From Anthostomella pinea (lineage: Eukaryota > Ascomycota > Sordariomycetes > Xylariales > Xylariaceae): a stretch of DNA of 64,000 nucleotides. Shown here piece by piece: positions 44,263-55,992 of this stretch. The notes beneath the pieces are model-generated. The model made no database searches. It saw only the letters and a program-made list of their open reading frames with translations, and was not told the DNA's origin. The stretch spans positions 3,348,001-3,412,000 of the forward strand of contig CAUWAG010000020.1 of the NCBI GenBank assembly GCA_963556695.1. The letters run 5' to 3'. A program made the position numbers and the translations under genes. Numbering within the stretch: position 1 is the first letter of the stretch; the number at the start of each line of letters is the position of its first letter.

Positions 44263-46474
44263 TCATACCAACGTAATGCGAATCCTCTCCGCCCGCTCAA
44301 GACACCACGGCACGTCCGGCGTGCGTATCCCAAAATGCTCGTTATACATCAGCTGCCCCGTAGTCCCAATCCTCTCGTACACCGCTCCCTCCCGCTCCCC
44401 GTCCACGCACCGCAACACAAGACCATGAGCGCACCTCCACCGATGGCAGAGCAGAAAGCCTACCTCCATCCCGGTCTCCAGCCGGTCCGGGCCCGGCGCA
44501 GTGAAGTCATAGTCAGCGCGGAACGTCAAAACCTCATCCCCAACCCGCATGAAGCCCTGATTCGGCGCCTCGGGGGCGAGACTGTTCCCCGGACCCGGTC
44601 CGCCCGTCGCGTGCGGCGGTGCCTCGGCGAGCACGCCGATTACCACGGGCCCGACGACAGCGAGCCGCGCGACTCGCAGCCGGCCGTACACGTCGCCCCC
44701 GTCGACAGGCTCGACCTCGTGGCCGACAATATCGAGGAACTCACCCGGCGCCTCCGCCTCAGCGTCCGAGTCGAGCGCCACGTGGCCCGCGACCGACGCC
44801 CTGGTAACAGATTAGAGTCATTTAGGTAATTACTCCTTTGCGACGAGAAACAAAGAGTCGAAATGCGTGTCTCGGGAGCAAAGGCTCTTAACACAGGATA
44901 AAAGAAGAAATTCGCCCCTGAGACACGGCCGGAGGGGGCAATAAGACTCGAAAATGTACATACCACGACCAGGTGGGCGCAGGCAGCGGCCGCGGCCTGG
45001 GCCGGACGACGGTACCACCATGGCGATTCAGGCGCCAGGAGGAGAGGTCGCGAGCCAGGGTCTCTCGCCAGAGCCCGGCAACGTAGTTTAGGCTGTGGTA
45101 CTTGGCGTACCGCCTCGCCATGGCGCCTAGGGCGGGGAGGCGGTCCTCGGCGAAGGAGAGGTCCATCTGTGTATACCGTGCCACTATCTTGTCCCAGGAC
45201 GTCTCTGCGGCATCCTGGGGATGGTGGCTTGGCACGATGGCAGCAGTTCTGGTGCTGGGGTCGGCACGCTGGTCGGGACGGAGCGGGTATGTGCTGCGGC
45301 ACTCGCACCAGGTGTCCTGCACGCAGCCCCAGACGAGCTCCGTCCGAGTGAAGTGGATGGTCCGTTTCGACAGCGCGCGCTCCTGGTACACCCAGCCGCG
45401 GTTCACGAGGGGGTAGGCCGTCTCGTCGATCGAGATCTCGATGGCCCGGTGCTTGGTCCTCCATAGGGGGTGATTGAGGACCGGCCGGATGCACATGGAT
45501 GCTTCGGGGGTCACTGGGATCTCGGTAGCGTCGTACGGCGTATCCTTCGCGAAGAGCCCGCTGCCGCTCTCGCAGCCCGTCGAAGCGATGGTCAGGAATG
45601 CGTTGTCGTAGATGGACGCCATCGTGCTAGCCTCGACCGCCCAGTCGTGCGGGTCGTCCTGGATTATACACAAGCAGTCGATCCATATGAACCGCATGCC
45701 CGCCTGGCCCGCCACGGCGATGGCCTCCCGGAGCAACGGGTAGAGCGAGCTCTCGGGGATCTGGTCTTCAAACACAAGGCGCCTCCTGGTGGTGAGCGAG
45801 GCCGGCATTGTCTCCGGGCACCACCGGTGGCTAAGGCAGGCATATTTGCCATGCGTCCCTCGCGTGTCGACAAGCCGCACCTGGGCGGTCTCGTAGTCCA
45901 GGATTTCCACCACACGATGGGGCATCGGCTTCTCGTCCGAGCCGCCGCAGTGCGTGTGCTCCTCTAGGCATCGTGAGAGCCATCCCTGGAAGCGGCCCAG
46001 AGCTTTCGCGCTCGACGTGTCACCACTAGGATGGCTGAACCGCCCGAGAAAGGGGTGGAGGACAGTTTGATCCTGCGCTGCTTCCCCTTTCCCATGGAAC
46101 TCTTCGCCGTCACGGCTGTCATCGTCGGCGAGCATGAACGCATCCCAAGGCTCCATCGTAGGCCCAACAAAGAAACCGCCTCGCTCCCAATTGATGTCGT
46201 CCACCTGCCCCTCTCCGTAATGGTCGACCAACGTCGTCTTGATGTGTGTACACATATGACATCCTCGCTTTGACGATCTTTCGAGTAGTTCAATGTCTAC
46301 ACAGTGTTCGTAGTCCTTGACATCCTTTGGCTCGAAATCCCCTGAGAAGCTCGTGTCCTCCTTCAGGCTCTGTACCTCGTGCTGTAGTCGGAATAGGCAC
46401 GCGGCGCACCGCTTATCCGTATCTTGTGCCGTAGTTGGAGGCGACATATCTAGGAAGTCTTTCGACCATGTCAT
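44263..46474 (-). CDS. HET-domain protein, 682 aa
   Basis: Exons 44964-46474 and 44263-44800. The 163-bp intron (44801-44963, GTATGT donor, CCAG acceptor) joins TWSW to ASVAGHVALDSD, completing the usual TWSWAS motif of this family. An N-terminal Cys-rich lead (RCAACLFRLQ, RGCHMCTHIKTTL) precedes the HET domain: YACLSHRWC, FIWIDCLCIIQDDPHDWAVE, ASTMASIYDNAFLTIAST, then NRGWVYQERALSKRTIHF. The start chosen is the ATG at 46472-46474; a second in-frame ATG lies 27 bp inside. All core motifs are intact. Proteins of this layout mediate heterokaryon incompatibility or related death responses; the partner is unknown. It is not a close copy of the HET protein at 9756. Confidence 0.92.
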
Positions 46475-48800
46475 CTGTTTTTATTGTGTTACCTGAGGGT
46501 AAGGGAAGCAATGCGATGTTTCAGATCCTATTTTCCCACACACCCCCGGTCATCCGCTTATGCATCTCATGAACCAGGGTGTCAAGAAACCCACCCCAGA
46601 CCCTCATGCCAGGGTTTCACTCCTCCTTGCTAACGTTTCTCCGTACCAAGTAGAACCAACTTTGAAGCGAAAGGGATCATACATACGATACGCTACGACA
46701 TGAAAGGGCTCAGCATAGGGGTTACGATGTACCAAGGCTACTAACACATACGATGAGCCGTGCTTCACTGTAAAGGGTATCAGTTGCCAGTCAATTTCCA
46801 GACTATAATTGTGGTGGCATAAGTACAACATCAGCCAGTCATTTCAAGCACACGCAATGAAATGAACATGTCGTATGTATATCCCACTAACTTATCTGCT
46901 CACAAAATGGTCAGTACGACAGATCATATCGACAGTGACAAGACACAGTGCCAGCTTAAATGAAACATGTTTGTTTGTTTTGTATTTAACGTGGGGGGTA
47001 GCTCCTCAGTAGTGCAAACCACGCCTCCCAGAGCCATTGCATCGCAAGGTTGTAGAGGTGTCAAATTAGATACATTCAGATCCGCGCACGAGCCTATCCT
47101 CGCTGTAGCGGTACCAATCTGGAGTGTTCAGATGGTTTTAGTCAATACCCAAGCACAATTCCGTCAGAAAAACCTCCTATCTAGTGACAAAGCGACCCAG
47201 TGAACCTCAGTTCTCTGGTGTACATAACGTTCCAGTAGCCGTTCGATATATGTCGCATTGGTGGGTGGAATAGGTGTTTGTTATCTGCTGGCGAGGGAAA
47301 CCACAAGGGGGAAAACCTCGCAGGAGTGGGTATTGTGGAGACAAGCTGCTTGGCTATCGGGCTCTGCGATAAAATGGGGCCTCTCCACTGTCGTGTGCTG
47401 GTTATCGACTCGCACAAGCCGGGTCAGAAAGGGGGCCATAGCAGGATTCGAACCCACTTGTTCTCGTCGCCCACCGCACAACGAGAACACAACCAGGCGC
47501 ATTTGACCATTGCGCCATACGGCCAGCTTAAATGAAACAGAGGCCTCTACAGCTCCGCTGGACTGGTTGCTACGAAGTGAGTGACACATAGTAGGATCAA
47601 GCTATCTATCCACACACCGCTTCCACGTACCGCAACTGACAGATGGGCTGTAGGGATGTAGACGAGTACATGCAGGGGTGCCTTGAGATAATAACATCTC
47701 TTCTGGGCGTCCAAAACGGAAGATGGTGCGAGAGTTAGTAGGCGTTGAGAGGGAAAGACACTGTGGGACGGAGGCCCTTTTACGGAATGTGTTCACTATC
47801 CATATAGGGTGTCTTGTCAAAGAGACGGCGTCACGATGTGGCGGCTGCCATCTTCATTGATCCTTTCCCTTGTGATCTAAGATGGTCCTTGTAGGTTCAT
47901 CGGAGGGCTGCTAGCTGCCCCCTATGTAGCAGACACTCTCAGGGGTTATCCCCGATACTACAGTCAACTGTTGGCTGTTCTTTGTGACATATGTATTGCT
48001 TCTGTAACTCATCAGGATCCAGTTGCTCTCTGGTCCCAGTGTCTGGGTTTCGCGATGCGTAGACTCATCATTGAAATACAATCTTGGTGTCCTACACCCT
48101 GGGCTGCTTTCGGAGCTTCCCTTGGGCATCTCAGTGTGCTCGATAGGCAGGGGGCTCTCTCGTAGATCATCGTCCAGCAGACATACACTCGGCCCTCAGA
48201 AGTCTCCGTACGCGCCATGTTGGCAAGACTCCATTACCAGTAAGATAGTTAGAAACATTGGAATAAGCATATAGGAATAAGCAGCTCTAGCTTCATATGT
48301 TCTTTCCATTGCTTATTACATGGTGCTTATTCCGATTTGATAAAGTTATCGTTGTTTGCTGGACGGGTGGTGTACGGAGACTTATGAGGGTTCAGTGTAA
48401 CGGGTACACATTGCCTCTATCATCTCTAAAGCGTAGATCGGCTACGGGCAGGCACGGACTTGAGAGAGAGCCTGATCATCTGGTACTCTCACATACTGTG
48501 TACATGCTTACCCCTGAAAAACGAGCAGCGAACCGCAAGGCGACCCTCACCGCAAACGCAGAAGTCAGAACAAAGAAATCAACGCGGCTACATGTTTCAA
48601 GGGAAGGGGGGTTGAGACATTCCGTTTGCTCCAGGCTGTATATCAAGCAGCGTACTTCTCACCTACTGCCATATCCGCCGCTTTCCCTTCTTCCCCCTCT
48701 GTCTTCCTCCGTACTGGACCACGGGCCCGCTACTCCTTGGTTTGGTGTTTATTATCCCTTCCCACATCTTGTGACATACCATCCGCGGCCAAAGTCCACC
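46475..48800. other. Intergenic, 2.3 kb
   Basis: Divergent spacer between the HET gene and the small gene at 48801. It holds the tRNA-like sequence at 47434-47524. Other open frames are short and unconvincing. Confidence 0.5.
47434..47524 (-). tRNA. tRNA-like sequence, probably degenerate
   Basis: 91 nt on the minus strand. The 7-bp acceptor stem pairs fully with one wobble (GGCCGTA with TATGGCC). A D-stem GCGC/GCGC, an A box (TGGCGCAATGG) and a B box (GGTTCGAATCC) inside a T arm are present. The middle does not fold as a normal anticodon arm plus variable loop: an extended hairpin (TTCTCGT with ACGAGAA) takes its place, so no anticodon can be named. It may be a tRNA pseudogene or a pol III-type short element. 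Confidence 0.4.
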
Positions 48801-49318
48801 ATGTTCACCCGCCATGCCACACCTGAGCTACCCGAGAGCGATGCTGACGGCGCAATGGGGCACATTTCCCGTAAGTGGCTTTGGCAGCGATGTGGACGTT
48901 ACTATGTTGACGACACGGAGGCCGTTCAGGCGTTGCTGCTCGATCTCGGCTACGCGGGAGGAAGCTTCTTTGGGTTTCACGCCGTCAAGGTTGTCCGCCA
49001 ACTCCAGCTCCAAAAGTCTCTTTTGCTGGAGCTAACGACGGACGTGGAGAAGAAGGCGAGACTGTAAGTACCCCAGCAGCCGTGTGCTCCCGTGCTTTCG
49101 CGGGCCAGACACTGATGAGTGCTCGCAGGGACGACATACGGCTCCCTACCGTCGAAGACGTCAAGGCCGCGCCGGCGAAGAGGGAGGCTTCCCATGTCGC
49201 TGACAAACATGCAGTGAATGGGAATGCGCTCACCAGTAGTACGCCGAATGACCAAGAGGCGTCAGCGGGAACTCGGCAACCTGGCCCTGTTCCTGGCCCT
49301 GGCCCCAACAGACGGTAA
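48801..49318 (+). CDS. Small protein of unknown function, 150 aa
   Basis: Exons 48801-49063 and 49129-49318; the 65-bp intron has a GTAAGT donor and CGCAG acceptor, and the joined length is 151 codons with TAA at the end. The start context is ACCATGTTC. The frame is open upstream, but that part is repetitive leader with a pyrimidine tract. The ordered part spans roughly residues 20-90 (HISRKWLWQRCGRYYVDD, TEAVQALLLDLGYAGGSFF, HAVKVVRQLQLQKSLLLE) and looks helical. The C-terminal 55 residues are polar and Pro/Gly-rich. No signal peptide is seen. I do not recognise a family. Confidence 0.62.
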
Positions 49319-50845
49319 TCGCCACATTGCTCAAGGTTGTGGGAAATACTAGAAAGACAGATCGATGCCATCTTTCAATCTGCTGGGTTGAGGATCAATA
49401 AGTCATTAGCCAAGGAGCCCATCCATGCCGTGGTGATGATCTGGTACGAGAAAGACTTGCCGGCGAGCCTCATAGTTCCAAGCAGTTCCCCAATGCCAAT
49501 GCCTTGTTTCCGGGACAGAAAGCACTGACGATGGCAATGATGAAATTTCGACCTCCATCGGACCCGTAGTGGAAGTATGCCAGTATGCCAGTAAGTCTAG
49601 CAGTGAGCAATCCGACAAGAACACAAGAATACTCCGACGAGCGACGACAAATTGATATATGTCAGTGTCGAGTATTAAGTGTGGTCTGCTGTATGTGTTT
49701 TGGGTGCAAGCTCTCCACTCCAATGCCCACCTCAGGCAAGCAAGTGGTGGGAACAAGAACTCGCACCACCACCCTCCGTAAGCAGCCCTTCCAAGGTTCT
49801 GACAGCAAGAGACAACCTAGGTAGGTGGAGCAATCGCCGACTCGCTGCTTCTACCAATGCATACTTTAGCTAACTATTCGCAACGACCTGCCCGGGCGCC
49901 TTCCTCATCGTCGGAAACCGAATGCCACTTCGTTCATGGTGCCAGGCAGGCAGGTACGCTCAAAGGGTACCTACCTTAATTGAGCAAAGCGTCACACCTT
50001 CAGGAAAGAACAGACAGGCCGAAGCGCTTGCTCGAGCCCTGAACAACATTGAAAGGAAGGCCACTGCAGTACATGTCAACGTATTCTCGCACTCATTGCC
50101 GGGTGGGTGTATGGCCTGGCCTCCAATCACTCAGGGGTGATGTACAAGGCTTCAGAGCATCAAGGTACCGTTGGTCCAAATAGGGACGGTAACTACCGGT
50201 TTCTGTCCAGTATGCATAGCTAGCAGCCTTTCTCCGTATGTCTATGGTGCTTGCTGCTCCCCAGTTGCATTGTATGGCGTCGCGACGGTTGGTTGTTGGA
50301 ACTAATGGACCCGGGTGGCAGCTTTCGCCCAACTTATAGAAAGCTGTTGTCAACGAGCACTTGTAATATGATTGATTGGACTCGGTATCTGATAGGAAAC
50401 CGACAATACATATGGCCGAAGAGTTGACTCTGAAGCCCACGTGTGTTTGGCGAGTCTGGTAGAAATGTACATGTATTTGGAGATCCCCGATGACCATACC
50501 TCTTGCTTCATATATCTGACTCATCACGATCAGTTCTATTTCTTGCAATTACACTTTGAAGGAAAGAGCACAAGGGTACCTTACCTTTGGCTGCATAGTG
50601 GCGCTTATTGATTTTGGGTGGCGCGGTTGGTTCATACCGCCATCATCACACATGGCATACCCTCACACACGTCTGGAGTAGAAGGGCAATAAGATTCTAG
50701 GGTCAGGGATGACCCCATGTGTAGTATGCATGAATTCAGCCGAACAAGTGTTTATCTAACCTGCTAATCATCACGTTGTGGGCCATAAACATTTTCTCCA
50801 GCTATTCCCATTCGCCAAAATTGACACAATTGCAACGAGATCACC
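49319..50845. other. Intergenic, 1.5 kb
   Basis: Tail-to-tail spacer. Short open frames on both strands show no domain or splice pattern. No repeat or RNA gene is seen. Confidence 0.5.
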
Positions 50846-52340
50846 TTAGGCAGCAGTGGCCAACTTCTCCGGCTGCACGCCCACGCGTTCTTTACTCAGA
50901 ATGTCGAGCATGAACTGGGATGGCCGGTTGTCCTTGTATACCGACTGGCACGACTTGAAAGCCGTGACATCCTCAATGTACTTGTCAAACAGATAGGAGC
51001 TGTCCATCGGGCCACCTCTGGCTTCGGGGTGGAATTGGGTAGAGAAGATCGGGCGGGAAGTGTGGCGCATACCTAGCATTATGTAAGCTGAGAATCCCCA
51101 GAACAACAGATATCATGACACTTACCCTCATTGCTGCCATCGTTCAGGTTGACAAAGTACTCCTTCCAGTCACTTGGCAGAGTGCTAGAGTCAACAGCAT
51201 AACCGTGGTTCTGGCTGGTAATATGGCATTGACCAGTCGTCATATCCAGCGCCGGGATGTTGTGTGCCCGGTTTCCGTACTTGAGCTTGATGGTGCGAGC
51301 TCCGACGGCCAGAGCAAGAAGCTGGTGGCCCAGACAAATACCCATGACCGGCACCTGAGATGTCTCCATCAACATCTTCAGGTTGTGGACGGTGGCCTGG
51401 CAATGGGTCGGGTCACCAGGACCGTTCGAGATGAAGACACCATCGTAGTTCTCGGCCACCTTCTGAATCTTGAAGTCGTAAGGGAACACAGTCACACTGG
51501 CGCCACGGCTCACCAAGCTTCGGAGGATGTTCTCCTTCACACCGCAATCGATCAAGGCAATGTGGTACTTGGGGTTGTGAGCCTCGACCACGAAGGGAGC
51601 TTTGGTGCTGACCCTCTTGACCAGGTTGATCTGGCCCGGGTCGACGAAGCCCTCGTCCTCGTCTGCGTCGTATTCATCCCCAACGGATATTCTGGCGAGA
51701 GAAGATCCCTGCTCTCGGAGGTGCGTGACGATAGCACGCGTGTCCACACCCGAGATGGCAGGAATGCCTTCGCGGGCACACCATTCTCCCAAGCCCTCTA
51801 CAGCAGTCCAATGACTATACTGCTCGGCGACGTCGGCCACTACGACACCAGCACACTGAATATGAGGGGACTCGAAGTGTCGCAACAGGTTCCACTCGTC
51901 ACGCTGAGCAGAGGGAACGCCGTAGTTGCCGATCAAGGGTTGGGTGAAGACCAGAATCTGGCCGCGGTATGAAGGGTCGGTCATTGACTCCGGGTAGCCA
52001 ACAAGCGATGTAGTGAAGACTGCTTCACCCGAAATGTTCAGGTTCGCGCCGAAAGCAGTTCCTTGGAAGATCGGGCCATCCTTGACTTCAAGTCAGTATA
52101 CAACCGGCGATGAGGTCAGACGCTGTAGCGACATACACGGATGGTAAGGGTGGCTCCGATGCCAGAGGCGGGTGCGGTGGCTCGAGATTTGGTCGAGGGC
52201 ATCTGTCTGCCCTTGCTACCCGGGCTCGTCTGTGAAGCCAGGGTGGCAGTTGAGGAGAGGAATCGGATCTGGGGCTTGAACCCAACAGCGGCACCGAAGG
52301 CTGTGGGCTTCGCAGCCTTGACGGCCAGTCGTGACAACAT
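50846..52340 (-). CDS. arg-2: Carbamoyl-phosphate synthase, arginine-specific, small subunit
   Basis: Glutamine amidotransferase subunit that releases ammonia from glutamine for carbamoyl phosphate made by the large subunit, feeding arginine synthesis in the mitochondrion. Exons 52137-52340, 51126-52080 and 50846-51072 (introns of 56 and 53 bp) give 461 residues. An Arg/Ser/Ala-rich N-terminus ([16 protein letters not shown] and onward) fits a mitochondrial targeting peptide. The small-chain N-domain includes [20 protein letters not shown] and [10 protein letters not shown]. The class I amidotransferase domain has [11 protein letters not shown], the nucleophile Cys317 in GICLGHQ, and His401-Pro-Glu403 in QFHPEA, so the triad is complete. 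The ATG at 52338-52340 is preceded by a spliced uORF described separately. Length agrees with fungal Arg-2/Cpa1. Confidence 0.96.
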
Positions 52341-52469
52341 GATGTTCAGGGAGGTTGTGAGGTTGGAATATAGCTGTAGACTATTCAATGGCCCCCTTAA
52401 GCGGAGAGAGACCGCCACAAGTGGTCTATGTTGTGTTAGTGTTCAGGCGGTGAGTCAGGTCGTGGAGCA

Positions 52470-52767
52470 TCAGAACGGACCAGAGATATAATCCTGCAGA
52501 GATAAGCTGTTAGCAAGAGCCATGACTAAGGCGAGGTCGAGCAAGAGAGTGTCAAGGGTGACGAGCTCGATAGCAAGGAGGACGAAGCATGATGCCAGCG
52601 ATCGCATGCCACGACGAGGGGGGATACTGGTGACAGGAGTACAGGGGGAAGTGAAGTGTGAGGTCATTGCTCCCGCGACAGCCACCAGACACCGAACAGA
52701 AAGAAACGCGACGTTGCAGCAATTGGATACGTACCTGTGATGTGAAGACTGACGAGCGCCCGTTCAT
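52470..52767 (-). promoter_or_regulatory. Arginine attenuator peptide uORF of arg-2, shortened form
   Basis: Leader uORF that in fungi makes ribosomes stall in high arginine and so reduces initiation on the main frame. Exons 52735-52767 and 52470-52493 flank a 241-bp phase-0 intron (GTACGT donor, CTGCAG acceptor). The peptide is MNGRSSVFTSQDYISGPF followed by TGA. The N-terminal half, with the functionally critical Asp12 in SQDY, is as in other fungi. The conserved Asp-His-(Leu/Ile)-Trp after Ser15 is replaced by Gly-Pro-Phe and a stop, so the peptide has 18 residues rather than about 24. It lies 130 nt upstream of the main ATG in the spliced leader. Confidence 0.9.
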
Positions 52768-54198
52768 AAGGAAAACGGTGCTGATTCAAACCAGAATCGG
52801 TGGGAGAAGTCGAGATGGTTGCTGTAGGAAGACGGTGAGAAAGTCGGAGGGTTCTGTGGTTCCTGGGCTACGGTAGATAAAGAACTGGCAGATGGGGAAT
52901 CCTGTGGATTTTTGAGGCAAGGAAAAAAGTGACGGATCTCCTGGTCTGGCGGGGGTCGAATTGACCACTCACCATTCGACTCATGGCCTGGGGTGCGTCC
53001 TTGGGAAAATTCTCAGGGCAGGCAGCCCCGCTTATGCAATGCTCACAGGGCGTCAGTCAGCCACCAGCCAATCAGAGCCGCACTATTTCGGAACCACTGT
53101 GCTGGCTAATAAGGTATCTTCAGATCCATTCCTCTCAAGGTCCAGTCCGAAAGCGGCCCAAACCACCTTGAGGCGAATCTAGACGATGTCCGGATGCCGT
53201 ACCTGTGCTAGTCCGGGGAGATACGGATGTTCAAGCTATTTAGTCACCGCTTTTCATGATAGACAGTTGACTCGAGACAGCTTAGCATAGCTGTACACGT
53301 TTGCTGCTTTGGCCCGGAGACTTCGTAGTCGTTTGCCATGAGATACCCAAGGCTGTGGGAGCCGGTACGGTACCATCGGCGGCTGCACATGCATACGAAA
53401 TTATATATTGGGGGTTACGTTGCAACCAAACCAGACGTCAGACTTGACGGATGCTCTCGCACCTGCTGCCTGTCAGATATGCGCAAAGTTTGCTGCACTA
53501 TCCCATCTCAAGTATTCCTGAGTGCTGGGTATTTGCACAGCTGGACTGAGAAGGAATGTGGTTGTTGCTTTGAAGGGGTGCTTTTCCATAGGTATGTCGA
53601 CTACATCAGACGAGAGAGCACAATGAGCTTGGGGTTTGACGGGAAGCCCTCCAGTTGGTATCCAACATCTTTGCAGAAGAGTTTACAGCAAAGTGTGTTG
53701 GGCGAAAAGGCCGTCATCTATGGATCGTAATCCATTCCAATAAGAGGCCCACACAGGTATATATGAACTCTTTGACATGGCTTGAGCCGCTGCAAACTTT
53801 TTTTTATTCGAGGCCTATACAAGTCCTATAGCCTACACTCTTCCATCACTCCCAGGCCTGCTCTCAGCTGAATCCCCCCTTTTCACGACATAGAACATAG
53901 CTCACCATCATCTCTTGTGCCGTCCTCCGCCTAAAGTGATCTCAGTATCGTGATACTGTAATTTTCTCCGTAGCTCACGAGCCTATTGATAAGAAAGACA
54001 ACAGTTGGGTCTCCAGAACTGTCTTGCCTTCAGACTTCGATCCGGGTCACCTCTGATCTCTAAAAGTACAGCTCATAATGATCATATGTACCAATGACCT
54101 CGTGACAGCCTCTCACAGCTGCATCTCAAGTCCAGAGCACGTCTTCATCACGCAACAAGACTAAAAGCCTCGACCCGAAGCTGCCGCATATTCGTATG
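52768..54198. other. Intergenic, arg-2 promoter side and ETF-beta 3' side
   Basis: The minus-strand arg-2 promoter lies at the left. TGACTC or its complement GAGTCA-type core words, as bound by CPC1/GCN4-class regulators, occur at 53269-53275 (TTGACTCG) and nearby. No gene is supported. Confidence 0.4.
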
Positions 54199-55149
54199 TT
54201 ATATCGCACCCAACTCCTTCAACTTCGAAACAAGCCCATCCACATCCTCGACCTTGCCACCGCCCTGTCTCGGAGCCGGTTCTGCGCACCAAGTCAGTCA
54301 GCATTACAAGTCCAGTCCGAACCACAGCCTCCCCAATATTTTCAAGAACGACTTACCCGTAACCTTAACGATCTTCAACCTTCGCTCATTCGCAACCCCC
54401 AAATCGCTCAAGCTCATCTTGACCAGCGGCTTCTTCTTAGCCTTCATGATATTCGGCAAGCTCGCATAGCGCGGCTCATTCAGCCTCAAATCCGTCGTAA
54501 TAACCATCGGCAACTTCGCCCTAACCGTCTCCACGCCGCCATCGACCTCCTTCGTAACCTCAACACTCGTCCCCTCATCCCCAAACTTCACCTCGCTGGC
54601 CTGCGTCGCCTGCGGCCACCCGAGCAACCCAGCAAGCATCTGGCCCGTCTGCGCCGCATCATCATCAATACTCTGCTTGCCCAAAATAACCAGATTACTC
54701 TTCTCCCGATCCACGACGGCGCGCAGCAGCTTCGCCACGGCGAGCGGTTCCAGCTCCTCCCCCTCCTTCACGTCGACGAGGATCCCGCGGTCGGCGCCCA
54801 TGGCCATGGCGGTGCGCAGGATGGCGTCGGATTTGGGCGGGCCCGCCGATACCACGCAGATATCGTCGACGCCCGCCGGGTGCGACTTCTTCTCGCGGAT
54901 CCGCACCGACTCCTCGACTGAGAGCTCGTCGAACGGGTTCATCGAGTGCTTGACGCCTGCCGTATCGACGCCCGTCTGGGCTTTGTTGACGCGGGGCTTG
55001 ACCTGTTTCCGTTGCCGTCTCGCTGGTCAGCCGCTGATTGGCTTCACTCGTTGAAATAAAAGCGCAAGGTTTCAATCGCGAATTCTAGAGGGGCTTACCG
55101 CATAGTCTATCACCCGCTTGATGGGTACGAGGATCCGTAGGGCAGACAT
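54199..55149 (-). CDS. Electron transfer flavoprotein, beta subunit
   Basis: Beta subunit of the mitochondrial matrix flavoprotein that takes electrons from acyl-CoA dehydrogenases and passes them to ETF-ubiquinone oxidoreductase. Exons 55099-55149, 54357-55002 and 54199-54281 (introns 96 and 75 bp) give 259 residues, the usual length. The N-terminus MSALRILVPIKRVIDYA is typical. VKHSMNPFDELSVEESVRIR, AMAMGADRGILVDV and the AMP-contact-type segment LVILGKQSIDDDAAQTGQML follow. The ETF-beta signature RYASLPNIMKAKKKPL comes near the C-terminus, which ends LVSKLKELGAI. There is no cleavable presequence, as in other ETF-beta proteins. Confidence 0.96.
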
Positions 55150-55992
55150 GGCGAAAGAGGGCGACTCCTTGTGCTATGTCGGCAACGGGCAGTAGTAGAG
55201 CGGCAGAGGTGGTGGTGTTGGTTGCATGTGCTTATACCGAGCTCGGTCCAGTTCCATGACGCTGCAAAAAGCGAAGCGAAACCGGCGCTAGCCGGCTGTC
55301 GACCTCGGCCCCTGCAGGTCTCCACTTAGCATACCACGATAATTGGCTGGTACGGTGTCAACCTTCGCAGAGACAACGAGAAGATGATGAACTTGTTGGC
55401 ATTGTAACAGTTCCAGTGATCAGGGAGCTGGCTCGAAGCTGGACCTTGCTGTACATGGCCACAAGGCCGTGACTTGAAGGCCGTAGGTCCGAGCCAAAAC
55501 GAAACACCCGGAACCAACTCCCTATAATCCGCCACCCCCTTTCGTTGTGTTCACACTTGACAAAATAAATTGGGATAGCAGTGCTCTGGTGAATAGCAGT
55601 GCTCTGGTCTGACTGGGTCCCCCAGATTCATCTTCTGAGAATAATCCGGGGGAGCCTAGACAGACGTGACCATGAACCCCGTACAGAATGGGTTTTCCAA
55701 GTGGTGAAATAACCAAAGTGAGCGGTCTCAGCTTGCTTGCTTTCCTACTTGCTTCTTCGATGCTTTCCCGAGGTCTTCTTAACTGAATTGTATATACGCT
55801 ACCCAGGACTCCCAGCCATCTAGTCATACAACAAACATGTCACGTATCCGGTTCCAACCACCAGATTGTAAATGCGTCGTCTTCGTCTTCATCGTCGTCG
55901 ATTCCCAGCCTCTTCTTCCCCGGCTCTCGCATCTTCCTTTTACCCCCTACACCCCCAAAGAACCCGTTATTTCAGCATTCCAGCCCAGATCT
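55150..55992. other. Intergenic
   Basis: ETF-beta promoter side and ArfGAP 3' side. No gene, RNA or repeat is recognised. Confidence 0.5.

Noticed and set aside
48297..48800. Upstream extension of the small gene at 48801
   Set aside because: The frame is open, but the segment is leader-like with pyrimidine tracts and the ATG at 48801 has the better context (ACCATG).
50093..50548. 151-residue minus-strand open frame downstream of arg-2
   Set aside because: No motif, splice support or coding-like composition; probably chance.
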